Assembly: GCA_902463725.1 (NCBI GenBank)
Contig: CABQGK010000011.1
Coordinates: 15,051 to 79,050, forward strand
Direction of reading: 5' to 3'
DNA: 64,000 nucleotides
From: an uncultured Sutterella sp.
GTDB lineage: Bacteria; Pseudomonadota; Gammaproteobacteria; Burkholderiales; Burkholderiaceae_F
A program made the translations under genes and the position numbers. The notes under the pieces were generated by a model. The model had not been told where the DNA came from and searched no databases. It saw only the letters and a list, made by a program, of their open reading frames with translations. This document shows positions 1-7,669 of this stretch, piece after piece (positions within the stretch are counted from its first letter, which is position 1; each line of letters begins with the position of its first letter).

Positions 1-2
1 GC

Positions 3-1202
3 TGTGCGGTACCACTTTGGGTCTTCTTTGGCAGTAAAGTGGCCTTTGATTCCATCGCACACATTCTTCTGACAGACTATCTGCCGTTTTTGATTTTCGT
101 TGGCTCGCTTTTCATTGTGGCGGGTGGTATTCACGTGCGGGGGAGTTTCGTTGGACGTCCTGTGGTTAACACGGCGTTTCTCGCGCTCGGGGCGGTGCTT
201 GCAAACTTTATGGGCACAACGGGGGCGGCGATGCTGTTGATTCGTCCGCTCATTGGTGCCAATGAAAATCGCACACGTAAGGTGCATACCTTTATCTTTT
301 TCATCTTTTTGGTAGCCAATGTGGGGGGCGCTTTGACGCCGCTCGGTGATCCACCGCTCTTTCTTGGGTTTTTGAAAGGCGTGAGCTTCTTCTGGACCAC
401 GGGACATCTGATGGCTCCCTGGTTGATGACGGTGGGGCTGCTACTGCTCGTGTACTTCCTCATCGACTCGATGATGTTCCGTAAGGATGTGACCGATGGC
501 TTTAAAGCGCCCGCGGAAAAAGCAGCCTTTGGAATTGACGGCGGCATTAATGTGATCTTCCTTGCGCTCATTATTGGAGCCGTGTTGCTCGCTGGTTTCT
601 GGCGCTCGGGGATCGAGTTGCACTTCTTGGGCGTGCATTTCGCGCTCGAGGGGCTGGTGCGTGATGCGCTCTTTATTGTGGCTGCGCTCCTGTCACTCAA
701 ACTTACGTCGCGTGCAACGCGTGAAGCCAACCACTTCACGTGGGATCCGATTATGGAGGTGGGCAAGCTCTTCTTTGGCATCTTCATCTGTATCGTTCCC
801 GTGCTCGAGATGTTGCGTGCTGGCCATGTGGGCGCCTTTGCGCCAGTGGTCGCGCTCGTTACCAATGCGGATGGCACCTTCAATAACACCGTGTTCTTCT
901 GGTTGACAGGGGTGCTCTCGGCATTCCTTGACAATGCGCCGACCTATTTGGCGTTCTTTAACCTCGCTGGTGGTGATCCGCTTGTGCTCATGGGTGAGGA
1001 TGCCCACACCTTGATGGCAATTTCGCTTGGTTCCGTGTTCATGGGGGCGGTGACGTACATTGGTAATGCGCCTAACTTTATGACCGTTGCCATCTGTAAT
1101 GAGCGTGGCATCAAGATGCCGAGCTTCTTTGGTTACATGCTTTGGTCGGTGACCATCCTCGTGCCTACCTTCCTCATTATGGACTTTGTGTTTGTCGCCT
1201 AA
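3..1202 (+). CDS. Sodium:proton antiporter, CitMHS_2 / NhaD-like (5' truncated by window)
   Basis: Integral membrane cation antiporter of the ion-transporter superfamily. The frame is open to the window edge and the residues before the GTG at 39 (AVPLWVFFGSKVAFD) continue the family pattern, so the true start lies outside the window. About ten hydrophobic segments are visible. The motif GGALTPLGDPPLF and a later SAFLDNAPTYLAFFN are the discontinuous-helix signatures of the NhaD/CitMHS family, where the ion-binding residues sit. It is the only plus-strand gene on the left flank and is followed by its own terminator. The exchanged ions cannot be read from the sequence; Na+/H+ is the usual annotation of close relatives. 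Confidence 0.85.
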   Translation, partial: CAVPLWVFFGSKVAFDSIAHILLTDYLPFLIFVGSLFIVAGGIHVRGSFVGRPVVNTAFLALGAVLANFMGTTGAAMLLIRPLIGANENRTRKVHTFIFFIFLVANVGGALTPLGDPPLFLGFLKGVSFFWTTGHLMAPWLMTVGLLLLVYFLIDSMMFRKDVTDGFKAPAEKAAFGIDGGINVIFLALIIGAVLLAGFWRSGIELHFLGVHFALEGLVRDALFIVAALLSLKLTSRATREANHFTWDPIMEVGKLFFGIFICIVPVLEMLRAGHVGAFAPVVALVTNADGTFNNTVFFWLTGVLSAFLDNAPTYLAFFNLAGGDPLVLMGEDAHTLMAISLGSVFMGAVTYIGNAPNFMTVAICNERGIKMPSFFGYMLWSVTILVPTFLIMDFVFVA

Positions 1203-1229
1203 AGCGGCCAAACACGTAGAATCGACAAC

Positions 1230-1263
1230 ACAGCGCACCCCGGTATTCGGCGTGCGCTGTTTT
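1230..1263 (+). terminator. Rho-independent terminator of the antiporter gene
   Basis: ACAGCGCAC pairs with GTGCGCTGT (9 bp), with inner CCG/CGG pairing, followed by TTTTC, 28 bases after the stop codon. Confidence 0.8.
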
Positions 1264-1305
1264 CAATGTGGCGCCGAGAAAGTAGGTGCGACGCAGAGAC
1301 GTGGC

Positions 1306-1788
1306 CTAGTGGGTGTGATGGTGATCATGCCCGTGGTTATGGTGATTGGGCTCATGTGAGTGCTGATGGGCGGTGTGATCACCCTCTTGGGCAGTCACGG
1401 GCATGATATTGAAGCTACCATGACGAATCCCAGGCTCTGCAATGAGCAGTTCAGCCAAGGCTTTGACTTCGGTATAGGCGCCACGAATGACGACCGTCTC
1501 TGCACATTCATCTGGGGTGACATGCACATGCATCGTGGAGATGACCCCATCATGGTGATGCTGGTGCTCGGTGAGGCGTAGCGCGAGTTGGCGCTCATGG
1601 TGGTTGTAGGTGTAGCTCACGACACAGACGCATTCAGCCTGAGGATTTTCCATGAACTCATCGACAGAGAGTTTTTCGAGCAGGAGGTCACGAATTGCCT
1701 TAGAGCGGTTGCGGTAGCCCTTGAGTTTGATGAGTTCATCAAATTTGTCAGCAAGACAGTCGTCGAGAGATACGGTAAAACGCTGCAT
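1306..1788 (-). CDS. nikR: Nickel-responsive transcriptional regulator NikR
   Basis: Ribbon-helix-helix repressor that binds DNA when loaded with Ni(II). Residues 1-45 form the RHH domain (MQRFTVSLDD, then RNRSKAIRDLL). The ACT-like metal domain carries a His cluster at 75-79, H87, H89 and C95, the same spacing as the Escherichia coli high-affinity site. The protein is 160 aa against about 133 in E. coli because of a C-terminal tail of roughly 25 residues with about 11 histidines, likely an extra metal buffer. No nickel transporter or hydrogenase gene is adjacent, so its targets lie elsewhere. The ATG at 1788 is followed directly by the RHH motif, which supports this start. Confidence 0.95.
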   Translation of the reverse strand: MQRFTVSLDDCLADKFDELIKLKGYRNRSKAIRDLLLEKLSVDEFMENPQAECVCVVSYTYNHHERQLALRLTEHQHHHDGVISTMHVHVTPDECAETVVIRGAYTEVKALAELLIAEPGIRHGSFNIMPVTAQEGDHTAHQHSHEPNHHNHGHDHHHTH

Positions 1789-1844
1789 GGCCCTAATTCC
1801 TTAGTCGTGAAGATTTTATTTTAGCTAATGGCCGTCCTTAGGGC

Positions 1845-1882
1845 AAAAGAAAAGGCAGCAGACGATGATTTCATCTGCTGCC
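1845..1882 (-). terminator. Terminator of the tRNA array
   Basis: On the minus strand GGCAGCA pairs with TGCTGCC (extendable to 9 bp), then TTTTCTTTT. It lies immediately downstream of the last tRNA-Gln and should end the six-tRNA transcript. Confidence 0.8.
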
Positions 1883-1890
1883 CTATGACT

Positions 1891-1968
1891 TGGCAGGGGT
1901 AGTAGGATTCGAACCTACGCATGCTGGATTCAGAATCCAGAGCCTTAACCGGACTTGGCGATACCCCA
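1891..1968 (-). tRNA. tRNA-Gln(CTG), copy 3 in transcription order
   Basis: 78 nt including an encoded CCA. The anticodon loop TTCTGAA gives anticodon CTG. Acceptor stem is TGGGGTA against TACCCCT, so position 1-72 is a U-U mismatch; discriminator G73. The T-arm GGTTCGAATCC is intact. Confidence 0.95.
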
Positions 1969-1974
1969 GTCATC

Positions 1975-2059
1975 TGGTGCGGTCGATGAGAGTCGAACTC
2001 ATATGGATTGCTCCGCTACCCCCTCAAGATAGTGCGTCTACCAATTTCGCCACGACCGC
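1975..2059 (-). tRNA. tRNA-Leu(GAG), copy 3
   Basis: 85 nt with a long variable arm and encoded CCA. Anticodon loop TTGAGGG gives GAG, reading CUC/CUU. Acceptor stem GCGGTCG pairs with CGACCGC. It lies 6 bases upstream of the tRNA-Gln of the same unit. Confidence 0.95.
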
Positions 2060-2104
2060 GAAAATTTGTTCAAGTTGTCGTTGATGAGCGCACCGTGTCA
2101 AGGC

Positions 2105-2182
2105 TGGCAGGGGTAGTAGGATTCGAACCTACGCATGCTGGATTCAGAATCCAGAGCCTTAACCGGACTTGGCGATACCCCA
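2105..2182 (-). tRNA. tRNA-Gln(CTG), copy 2
   Basis: Same sequence as the copy at 1891, including the U1-U72 mismatch and encoded CCA. Confidence 0.95.
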
Positions 2183-2188
2183 GTCATC

Positions 2189-2273
2189 TGGTGCGGTCGA
2201 TGAGAGTCGAACTCATATGGATTGCTCCGCTACCCCCTCAAGATAGTGCGTCTACCAATTTCGCCACGACCGC
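2189..2273 (-). tRNA. tRNA-Leu(GAG), copy 2
   Basis: Same sequence as the copy at 1975; anticodon GAG, long variable arm, encoded CCA. Confidence 0.95.
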
Positions 2274-2307
2274 AGCGCTCAATCAAATTGTCATTTAGTA
2301 AAAAGGT

Positions 2308-2385
2308 TGGCAGGGGTAGTAGGATTCGAACCTACGCATGCTGGATTCAGAATCCAGAGCCTTAACCGGACTTGGCGATACCCCA
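2308..2385 (-). tRNA. tRNA-Gln(CTG), copy 1
   Basis: Same sequence as the other two Gln copies; anticodon CTG and encoded CCA. Confidence 0.95.
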
Positions 2386-2391
2386 GTCATC

Positions 2392-2476
2392 TGGTGCGGT
2401 CGATGAGAGTCGAACTCATATGGATTGCTCCGCTACCCCCTCAAGATAGTGCGTCTACCAATTTCGCCACGACCGC
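2392..2476 (-). tRNA. tRNA-Leu(GAG), copy 1 (promoter-proximal)
   Basis: Same sequence as the other Leu copies. It is the first tRNA of the minus-strand array; the promoter must lie within 2477-2546. Confidence 0.95.
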
Positions 2477-2546
2477 GATTTACTAAATTTTCTCTGAAAG
2501 CCTTTCAAGGCTGTGAGAGTCAGCAGCTTTTCAGAGAAGGGCTATT

Positions 2547-2915
2547 TTAGCGCGGAATTGAGTTTTCGGGGGCGCTCTTTTCACTTTTCGCCGCGCCAGT
2601 ACCAAGTTCTTGGGATTGCGCAGGCTGTTCAACCGTGGAAAGGACACCGCCAGCAGGCTGACGAGCGCTCTTATTGAATGCGCCAGAGGCGAGCGTCAGA
2701 GCGATCGTCGAGCAGAAGAACACCGTTGCGGCAATGGCTGTCGAGCGAGAAAGGAAATTAGCAGAACCTGTTGCGCCAAAGAGCGAGCCAGAGGCACCAG
2801 AGCCGAATGCAGCACCCAGATCGGCTCCTTTGCCGTGCTGCATCAGTACCAAGACGATCACGACTACAGCGGAGATGATTTGCAAAACGAGAGCAATGCT
2901 GAGCAGAAAATGCAT
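2547..2915 (-). CDS. secG: Preprotein translocase subunit SecG
   Basis: Small non-essential subunit of the SecYEG inner-membrane channel that assists SecA-driven export. Two membrane segments are visible, residues about 3-24 (LLSIALVLQIISAVVVIVLV) and 54-77. Between them is the conserved cytoplasmic loop QHGKGADLGAAFGSGASGS. The 122-aa length, with a Ser/Pro/Gln-rich C-terminal tail, is usual for betaproteobacteria. It lies 31 bases downstream of tpiA in the same orientation, the common tpiA-secG order, so the two are probably cotranscribed. Confidence 0.95.
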   Translation of the reverse strand: MHFLLSIALVLQIISAVVVIVLVLMQHGKGADLGAAFGSGASGSLFGATGSANFLSRSTAIAATVFFCSTIALTLASGAFNKSARQPAGGVLSTVEQPAQSQELGTGAAKSEKSAPENSIPR

Positions 2916-2946
2916 GGTTTGTTAACCTAATAATGGACAAAAAAAG

Positions 2947-3693
2947 TTAAAGAATCGAGGCACGACAAACGGCCAAATAATCTTGTGCGAGCAGTCCAGC
3001 GCCACCCAGCAGTCCCCCGTCGATGTCAGGCTTGGCAAAAATTGCAGCCGCATTCTCAGGTTTGACACTGCCACCGTAGAGCACAGGGATGCGGTGTGCA
3101 ACGTCGCTGTTGCGTTCGCCGAGCGCGGCACGCACTGCAGCATGCACAGCTTGTGCTTCATCTGGGGTGGCAACCTGCCCCGTGCCAATGGCCCAGACAG
3201 GCTCATAAGCGATGGCTCCGAGCGCTTCAGCGCCCACAACGTCCAACACGGCACAGAGTTGACGCAACACCACGTCGAGCGTATGCCCCTCGCGGCGCTC
3301 TTGCAACGTTTCGCCAATACAGAGCACGGGCTTAAGCCCAACCTCAGTCAAGCGAAGCGCCTTTTGCGCAACAATCGCATCCGTTTCTCCATAGAGAGAG
3401 CGGCGTTCTGAGTGACCGATAATACACCAACGCACGCCAATATCAAAGAGCATGCTGGCAGAAATTTCGCCAGTAAACGCCCCCTTTTTCTCATGGGAGA
3501 CGTTTTGTGCGCCAAGCATGAGCTTTGTGCCCATGAGTTTGTCGGCGAGCTGCGGCAGATAAACGTAAGGCGCACAAAGTAGCGTATCGGAGTTGATCGC
3601 CGAGAGAGCTGGGAGCACTTCGCGCAACCAAGCGTCGGCAGCCTCACGGGAGCCATTCATTTTCCAGTTCGCTGCAACGAGTGGTGTTCGCAC
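2947..3693 (-). CDS. tpiA: Triose-phosphate isomerase
   Basis: Cytosolic glycolytic enzyme interconverting dihydroxyacetone phosphate and glyceraldehyde 3-phosphate. Visible motifs are N-terminal AANWKMNG with the catalytic Lys, IIGHSERR with the catalytic His, AYEPVWAIGTG with the catalytic Glu, and the phosphate-binding LYGGSVKPEN and GGLLGGAGL. I chose the GTG at 3693 (VRTPLVAANWKMNG) over the upstream ATG at 3732 because a strong GAGGAGA ribosome site lies 6-7 bases before the GTG. That gives 248 aa, the normal family length. It is followed closely by secG. Confidence 0.95.
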   Translation of the reverse strand: MRTPLVAANWKMNGSREAADAWLREVLPALSAINSDTLLCAPYVYLPQLADKLMGTKLMLGAQNVSHEKKGAFTGEISASMLFDIGVRWCIIGHSERRSLYGETDAIVAQKALRLTEVGLKPVLCIGETLQERREGHTLDVVLRQLCAVLDVVGAEALGAIAYEPVWAIGTGQVATPDEAQAVHAAVRAALGERNSDVAHRIPVLYGGSVKPENAAAIFAKPDIDGGLLGGAGLLAQDYLAVCRASIL

Positions 3694-3821
3694 GGCATCT
3701 CTCCTCGGGTGGGTTGTTGGAAAAGCGGACAAAGTCCAAGTGAATTTTAGCCGTTTTCCTTTGGATAATCAAAAGCACTTAGTCTTTGAGTGAGGCGCTC
3801 GCGACCTTTTGGGTGCGCTTT

Positions 3822-3863
3822 CAAAAGAAGACGCCCGAAACTGCTGAGGCACTTTCGGGCGTC
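3822..3863 (-). terminator. Terminator downstream of pnp
   Basis: GACGCCCGAAA pairs perfectly with TTTCGGGCGTC (11 bp, 12-base loop). On the minus strand a T-rich TTCTTTTG follows. It lies 28 bases after the pnp stop. Confidence 0.85.
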
Positions 3864-3890
3864 GGATTTCAGAACTTAAGGCGCTGAGAA

Positions 3891-6005
3891 TTAGCCTTCA
3901 GGGTTGAGCAACGCCTTCATCGAGAGACGCACACGACCCTTATCATCGCATTCGATGACCTTGACACGAACCTTCTGGCCTTCCTTCAGGTAGTCGGCCA
4001 CTTGGTTGACGCGTTCGTTGGCGATCTGGCTGATATGCAAGAGCCCGTCCTTGCCTGGCAGCACTTCGACGATGGCACCGAAGTCGAGCAGGCGCGTGAC
4101 CGTGCCTTCGTAAACCTGACCCGGTTCGACCTTGGCGGTGATGATCTCGATACGACGGCGAGCTTCTTCCACACGAGCCATATCGGGGCTAGCGATGGTC
4201 ACGGTACCGTCGTCTTCGATATTGATCGAGGTACCGGTTTCTTCCGTGAGCGCACGGATGGTCGCGCCACCCTTACCGATGACTTCGCGGATCTTGTCCT
4301 GGTCGATCTTGAAAGAGACCATACGCGGAGCGAGGTTGGAGAGTTCCTTAGCGCCGCCACCAGCCATTTCGTGCATCTTGCCGAGGATGTGCTGACGGCC
4401 TTCGTGAGCCTGAGCCAGCGCGGCCTGCATGATTTCAGCCGTGATGCCTTCGATCTTGATGTCCATCTGCAGCGCGGTGACCCCGTTTTCGGTACCCGCC
4501 ACCTTGAAGTCCATATCACCCAAGTGGTCTTCATCACCGAGGATGTCGGTGAGCACGGCAAACTTGTTGCCTTCCTTGATCAAGCCCATGGCTACACCGG
4601 CCACGTAGTCCTTGAGCGGCACACCCGCATCGAGCATCGAGAGGCAGCCGCCACAGACACTCGCCATCGAGGAAGAACCGTTGGATTCCGTGATTTCAGA
4701 AACCACACGGATCGTGTACTGGAATTCTTCTTCAGAAGGCAATACAGCTTTCAGGGCACGCTTGGCAAGGCGGCCATGACCGATTTCGCGGCGCTTGGGG
4801 CTACCAACGCGACCCGTTTCGCCCGTGGCAAACGGGGGCATGTTGTAGTGCAGCATGAAGCGGTCGTGCGTTTCTTCGCAGAGACCGTCGATAATCTGTT
4901 CATCCTGCTTGGTACCGAGCGTCGTGAGCACGAGCGCTTGGGTTTCGCCACGAGTAAAGAGCGCGGAACCATGGGTGCGCGGCAGAACGCCCTGACGAAT
5001 TTCGATCGGGCGAACCGTGCGGGTATCACGACCGTCGATACGCGGCTCACCGTTGAGGATGTTGGTACGCACGAGTTTGGCTTCAAGCTCAAAGAGAATA
5101 CCGTTGACTTCGTTAATGTCAGCGGGTTCCGTTCCAGCGGCTTCAGCATCAGCCTTGAGCTGGGCTTCAACGGCAGCATAGACTTCGTGGAGCTTTTCGG
5201 TGCGCAGCTGCTTGGAGCGGATGCTGTAGGCTTCTTTGAGACCTGCGTCAGCAAGTTCAACGATACGAGCGATGAGCGCTTCGTTCTTTGGCGCGGGCTG
5301 CCAATCCCAAGCGGGCTTACCAGCTTCGGCAACGAGTTCGTTGATGGCCTTGATGGCAACCTGCATTTCGCGGTGGCCAAACATAACCGCATCAAGCATG
5401 GTTTTTTCGGGCAAGCAATCGGCTTCGGATTCAACCATCAACACGGCGCGTTCCGTCCCCGCGACTACCAAGTCGAGGCGGGAATCTTTGAGCTGGGAGG
5501 TCGTCGGGTTGAGGACGAGTTCACCATTGATATAGCCGACACGGGCAGCGCCGATCGGACCGCGGAACGGGATGCCAGAAATAGCGAGCGCAGCTGAGGC
5601 GCCGATCATGGAAGGAATGTCTGGATCGACTTCGGGCTCAGCCGAGATGACGTGAATGATGACCTGAACTTCGTTGAAGAATCCATCCGGGAAGAGCGGA
5701 CGGATAGGACGGTCGATCAGACGCGAGGTGAGCGTTTCCTTTTCAGAAGGACGGCCTTCGCGCTTGAAGAAGCCCCCCGGGATGCGACCCGCGGCGTAGG
5801 TTTTTTCAATGTAGTCAACGGTGAGCGGGAAGAAGTCCTGACCGGGCTTGCTTTCCTTTTTGGCAACCACCGTTGCCAGCACGACCGTGTCACCCATCTG
5901 GCAAACGACAGCGCCAGTGGCCTGACGAGCGATTTCACCCGTGGTGATCGTGACGGTGTGCGATCCAAAAGGGAAGGATTTGGAGACTTTGTTGAACATG
6001 GACAT
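3891..6005 (-). CDS. pnp: Polyribonucleotide nucleotidyltransferase (PNPase)
   Basis: Phosphorolytic 3'-5' exoribonuclease of the RNA degradosome. 704 aa, near the usual 700. It shows the two RNase PH-like domains (about 15-145 and 310-540; FTRGETQALV and the active-site region CGGCLSMLDAGVP), a KH domain around 550-615 (IREVIGKGGATIRALTEETG) and an S1 domain around 620-690 (YEGTVTRLLDFGAIVEVLPG). A GAGGAA ribosome site precedes the ATG at 6005. It follows rpsO in the conserved rpsO-pnp order, with a hairpin between the genes. PNPase commonly autoregulates through its leader. Confidence 0.97.
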   Translation of the reverse strand: MSMFNKVSKSFPFGSHTVTITTGEIARQATGAVVCQMGDTVVLATVVAKKESKPGQDFFPLTVDYIEKTYAAGRIPGGFFKREGRPSEKETLTSRLIDRPIRPLFPDGFFNEVQVIIHVISAEPEVDPDIPSMIGASAALAISGIPFRGPIGAARVGYINGELVLNPTTSQLKDSRLDLVVAGTERAVLMVESEADCLPEKTMLDAVMFGHREMQVAIKAINELVAEAGKPAWDWQPAPKNEALIARIVELADAGLKEAYSIRSKQLRTEKLHEVYAAVEAQLKADAEAAGTEPADINEVNGILFELEAKLVRTNILNGEPRIDGRDTRTVRPIEIRQGVLPRTHGSALFTRGETQALVLTTLGTKQDEQIIDGLCEETHDRFMLHYNMPPFATGETGRVGSPKRREIGHGRLAKRALKAVLPSEEEFQYTIRVVSEITESNGSSSMASVCGGCLSMLDAGVPLKDYVAGVAMGLIKEGNKFAVLTDILGDEDHLGDMDFKVAGTENGVTALQMDIKIEGITAEIMQAALAQAHEGRQHILGKMHEMAGGGAKELSNLAPRMVSFKIDQDKIREVIGKGGATIRALTEETGTSINIEDDGTVTIASPDMARVEEARRRIEIITAKVEPGQVYEGTVTRLLDFGAIVEVLPGKDGLLHISQIANERVNQVADYLKEGQKVRVKVIECDDKGRVRLSMKALLNPEG

Positions 6006-6197
6006 GGAATAAATTCCTCGTTAGTTCGGACGACGCTCTTACCTCTTGGTCGACATCGCAGCAAGGTAGGCAACTCGAAAGGTTGTCTGGCACGCTGCGG
6101 CAGAAGAAAACTTCGCGTAGGAGGAGGATTGCTTCTGTCGCAACGCGCATGCCGGCTGAAGCGTGACGGAAGATGGAGCGGTCCTTAGGTTGTGACA

Positions 6198-6223
6198 ACG
6201 GCCTGTCAGAATTGGCAGGCCGT
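6198..6223 (-). terminator. Hairpin between rpsO and pnp (attenuator or processing site)
   Basis: ACGGCCTG pairs with CAGGCCGT and the stem extends to about 11 bp with a GAAT loop. There is no clear T-run, so it may be a weak terminator or an RNase III/E processing hairpin like those between rpsO and pnp in other bacteria. Confidence 0.5.
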
Positions 6224-6243
6224 GTCGGGAAATATGTGCCGTC

Positions 6244-6510
6244 TTACTTACGCAGATTCAGATCGCTGATCAGCTTACGGTAAGCATTGAGATCGGTGCG
6301 CTTGAGGTAGTCAAGCAGCTTGCGGCGGCGGGAAACCATGCGCAGAAGGCCACGACGGGAATGGTGATCCTTAGCGTGGAGCTTGAAGTGCTCCGTGAGG
6401 TGGTTGATGCGAGCCGTCAGAAGAGCGACCTGCACTTCAGGAGAGCCGGTGTCGCCTTCAGCGCGCTGGAACTTGGCAACAATCTCAGTCTTGTTCATTT
6501 CAACGGACAT
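6244..6510 (-). CDS. rpsO: 30S ribosomal protein S15
   Basis: Primary 16S rRNA-binding protein of the small-subunit platform, 88 aa, almost exactly the usual 89. Conserved features are DTGSPEVQVALLTARI, the rRNA-contacting HxxDHHSRRGLL segment (here HAKDHHSRRGLL) and VSRRRKLLDYL. The ribosome site AGGAAATCAC precedes the ATG. It is the first gene of the rpsO-pnp unit. Confidence 0.97.
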   Translation of the reverse strand: MSVEMNKTEIVAKFQRAEGDTGSPEVQVALLTARINHLTEHFKLHAKDHHSRRGLLRMVSRRRKLLDYLKRTDLNAYRKLISDLNLRK

Positions 6511-6751
6511 GTGATTTCCTGTAAAAGAAACATTGTTAAAAACTGGCGGACAGGAGCGTTGAAACTCGAGCCGTGAAAGAGCGCATTTTACTCATGCGCA
6601 GAAGGTTATGCAAGTGTTAGGCGGCGGAAAATTCACCCAAGTGAAGCCTCTGCGGCCAAAGTGAGCTGGCCCGAGGTAATCGAGCCAGCGAGTGAGGATA
6701 AATGAGCTGAGAACACTCTGTGCTCCCTTGGCGTTATCCCCGAGTGCAACG

Positions 6752-7414
6752 TTAGCGCTCAACCAAACGTAGACGACGTTCGAGCACGCCGACGATCTGA
6801 GTAATGGTCAGCGTCATGACCAAATAGAGGATGGCTACACAGGTCCAAATTTCCATCGTGGCATAGGTTTCAGCGATGATGAGCTGACCAGAGCGGGTCA
6901 GTTCTTCAAAGCCAATAACCGAGACGAGCGAGGAGTCTTTCAACATGGCAATAAACTCATTGCCAAGCGGCGGAATAATACGCTTGATGGCTTGAGGCAG
7001 GATGATGTAGCGCATCGTTTGCGCTCCAGTCATACCAAGCGAAAGCCCAGCACGCATCTGCCCGAGTGAGATGGACTGGATGCCAGCACGAAAGATTTCC
7101 GCCACATAGGCACCAGAGTTGATCGAGCAGGCTACAACGGCGGCAACGAACGGGTCGATACGGTGGCCGATGATGTTCGGTAGGGCAAAGTAGATAATGA
7201 AAATCTGCACAAGCAGTGGCGTGCCGCGAATCACGTCCACATAGACCTTGCAGGGCCAACGGAAGAAGCTACGCTTAGAAAGTTGTCCGAGCCCAAGGAA
7301 AAGCCCCAGAATAAGGCCGAAGCCCACGGCAAGTGCGGTGATTTCCAGCGTGACGCCGGCCCCTTTGAGCAACAGGGGAATGCTGTTGTAGACAAGCGAT
7401 AAGTCGAATTCCAT
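6752..7414 (-). CDS. glnP: Glutamine/polar amino acid ABC transporter permease (GlnP/HisMQ family)
   Basis: Inner-membrane permease of a polar amino acid ABC importer. It has five or so hydrophobic segments and the His/Glu/Gln/Arg/opine permease signatures DVIRGTPLLVQIFIIYF near residue 70 and the ATPase-contacting EAA-type loop QTMRYIILPQAIKRIIPPLGNEFI. The ATG at 7414 (MEFDLSLVYNSI) has AGAGG upstream and gives 220 aa, like E. coli GlnP; an in-frame extension to 7492 has no ribosome site. It lies downstream of glnH with a terminator-like hairpin between them. No ATPase gene (glnQ) follows. The substrate is inferred. Confidence 0.88.
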   Translation of the reverse strand: MEFDLSLVYNSIPLLLKGAGVTLEITALAVGFGLILGLFLGLGQLSKRSFFRWPCKVYVDVIRGTPLLVQIFIIYFALPNIIGHRIDPFVAAVVACSINSGAYVAEIFRAGIQSISLGQMRAGLSLGMTGAQTMRYIILPQAIKRIIPPLGNEFIAMLKDSSLVSVIGFEELTRSGQLIIAETYATMEIWTCVAILYLVMTLTITQIVGVLERRLRLVER

Positions 7415-7620
7415 CTCGTAACCTCTAAGCTCTCTGCAAGTGGTGTTGTCTGAATTTGTGGGTGTCTTGGGCGCCGAGGAGGGGGGGCGCAAAAGACGAG
7501 GGTAAAACGCCCACCATTCTACTGACAGGTTTTAGATCTGTCCAATGACAGTTGCGCGTAGCTGTTGTGCTAGGTACAACACTCTAGAAATTCTCGGGGG
7601 TTGCGCGCACTAGACTCAGC

Positions 7621-7651
7621 TGAAAACGCCGTTTGCCTGAGGCAAACGGCG
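7621..7651 (-). terminator. Intercistronic terminator/attenuator between glnH and glnP
   Basis: CGCCGTTTGCC pairs perfectly with GGCAAACGGCG (11 bp, TGA loop), followed on the minus strand by TTTTC. It should lower permease expression relative to the abundant binding protein. Confidence 0.85.
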
Positions 7652-7669
7652 CGATCTGTCGAAACGAGT

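Larger units (their letters stand above)
1891..2476 (-). repeat. Triplicated tRNA-Leu/tRNA-Gln unit
   Basis: Three tandem units of about 203-214 bp. Each holds tRNA-Leu(GAG), a 6-base spacer and tRNA-Gln(CTG). The tRNAs and inner spacers look identical between units, while the spacers between units differ in length and sequence, which suggests duplication followed by concerted evolution. Confidence 0.9.

Noticed and set aside
4002..5597. Long open frame opposite pnp (531 codons)
   Set aside because: It is the antisense shadow of a highly conserved gene with strong codon bias; no protein family pattern or ribosome site.
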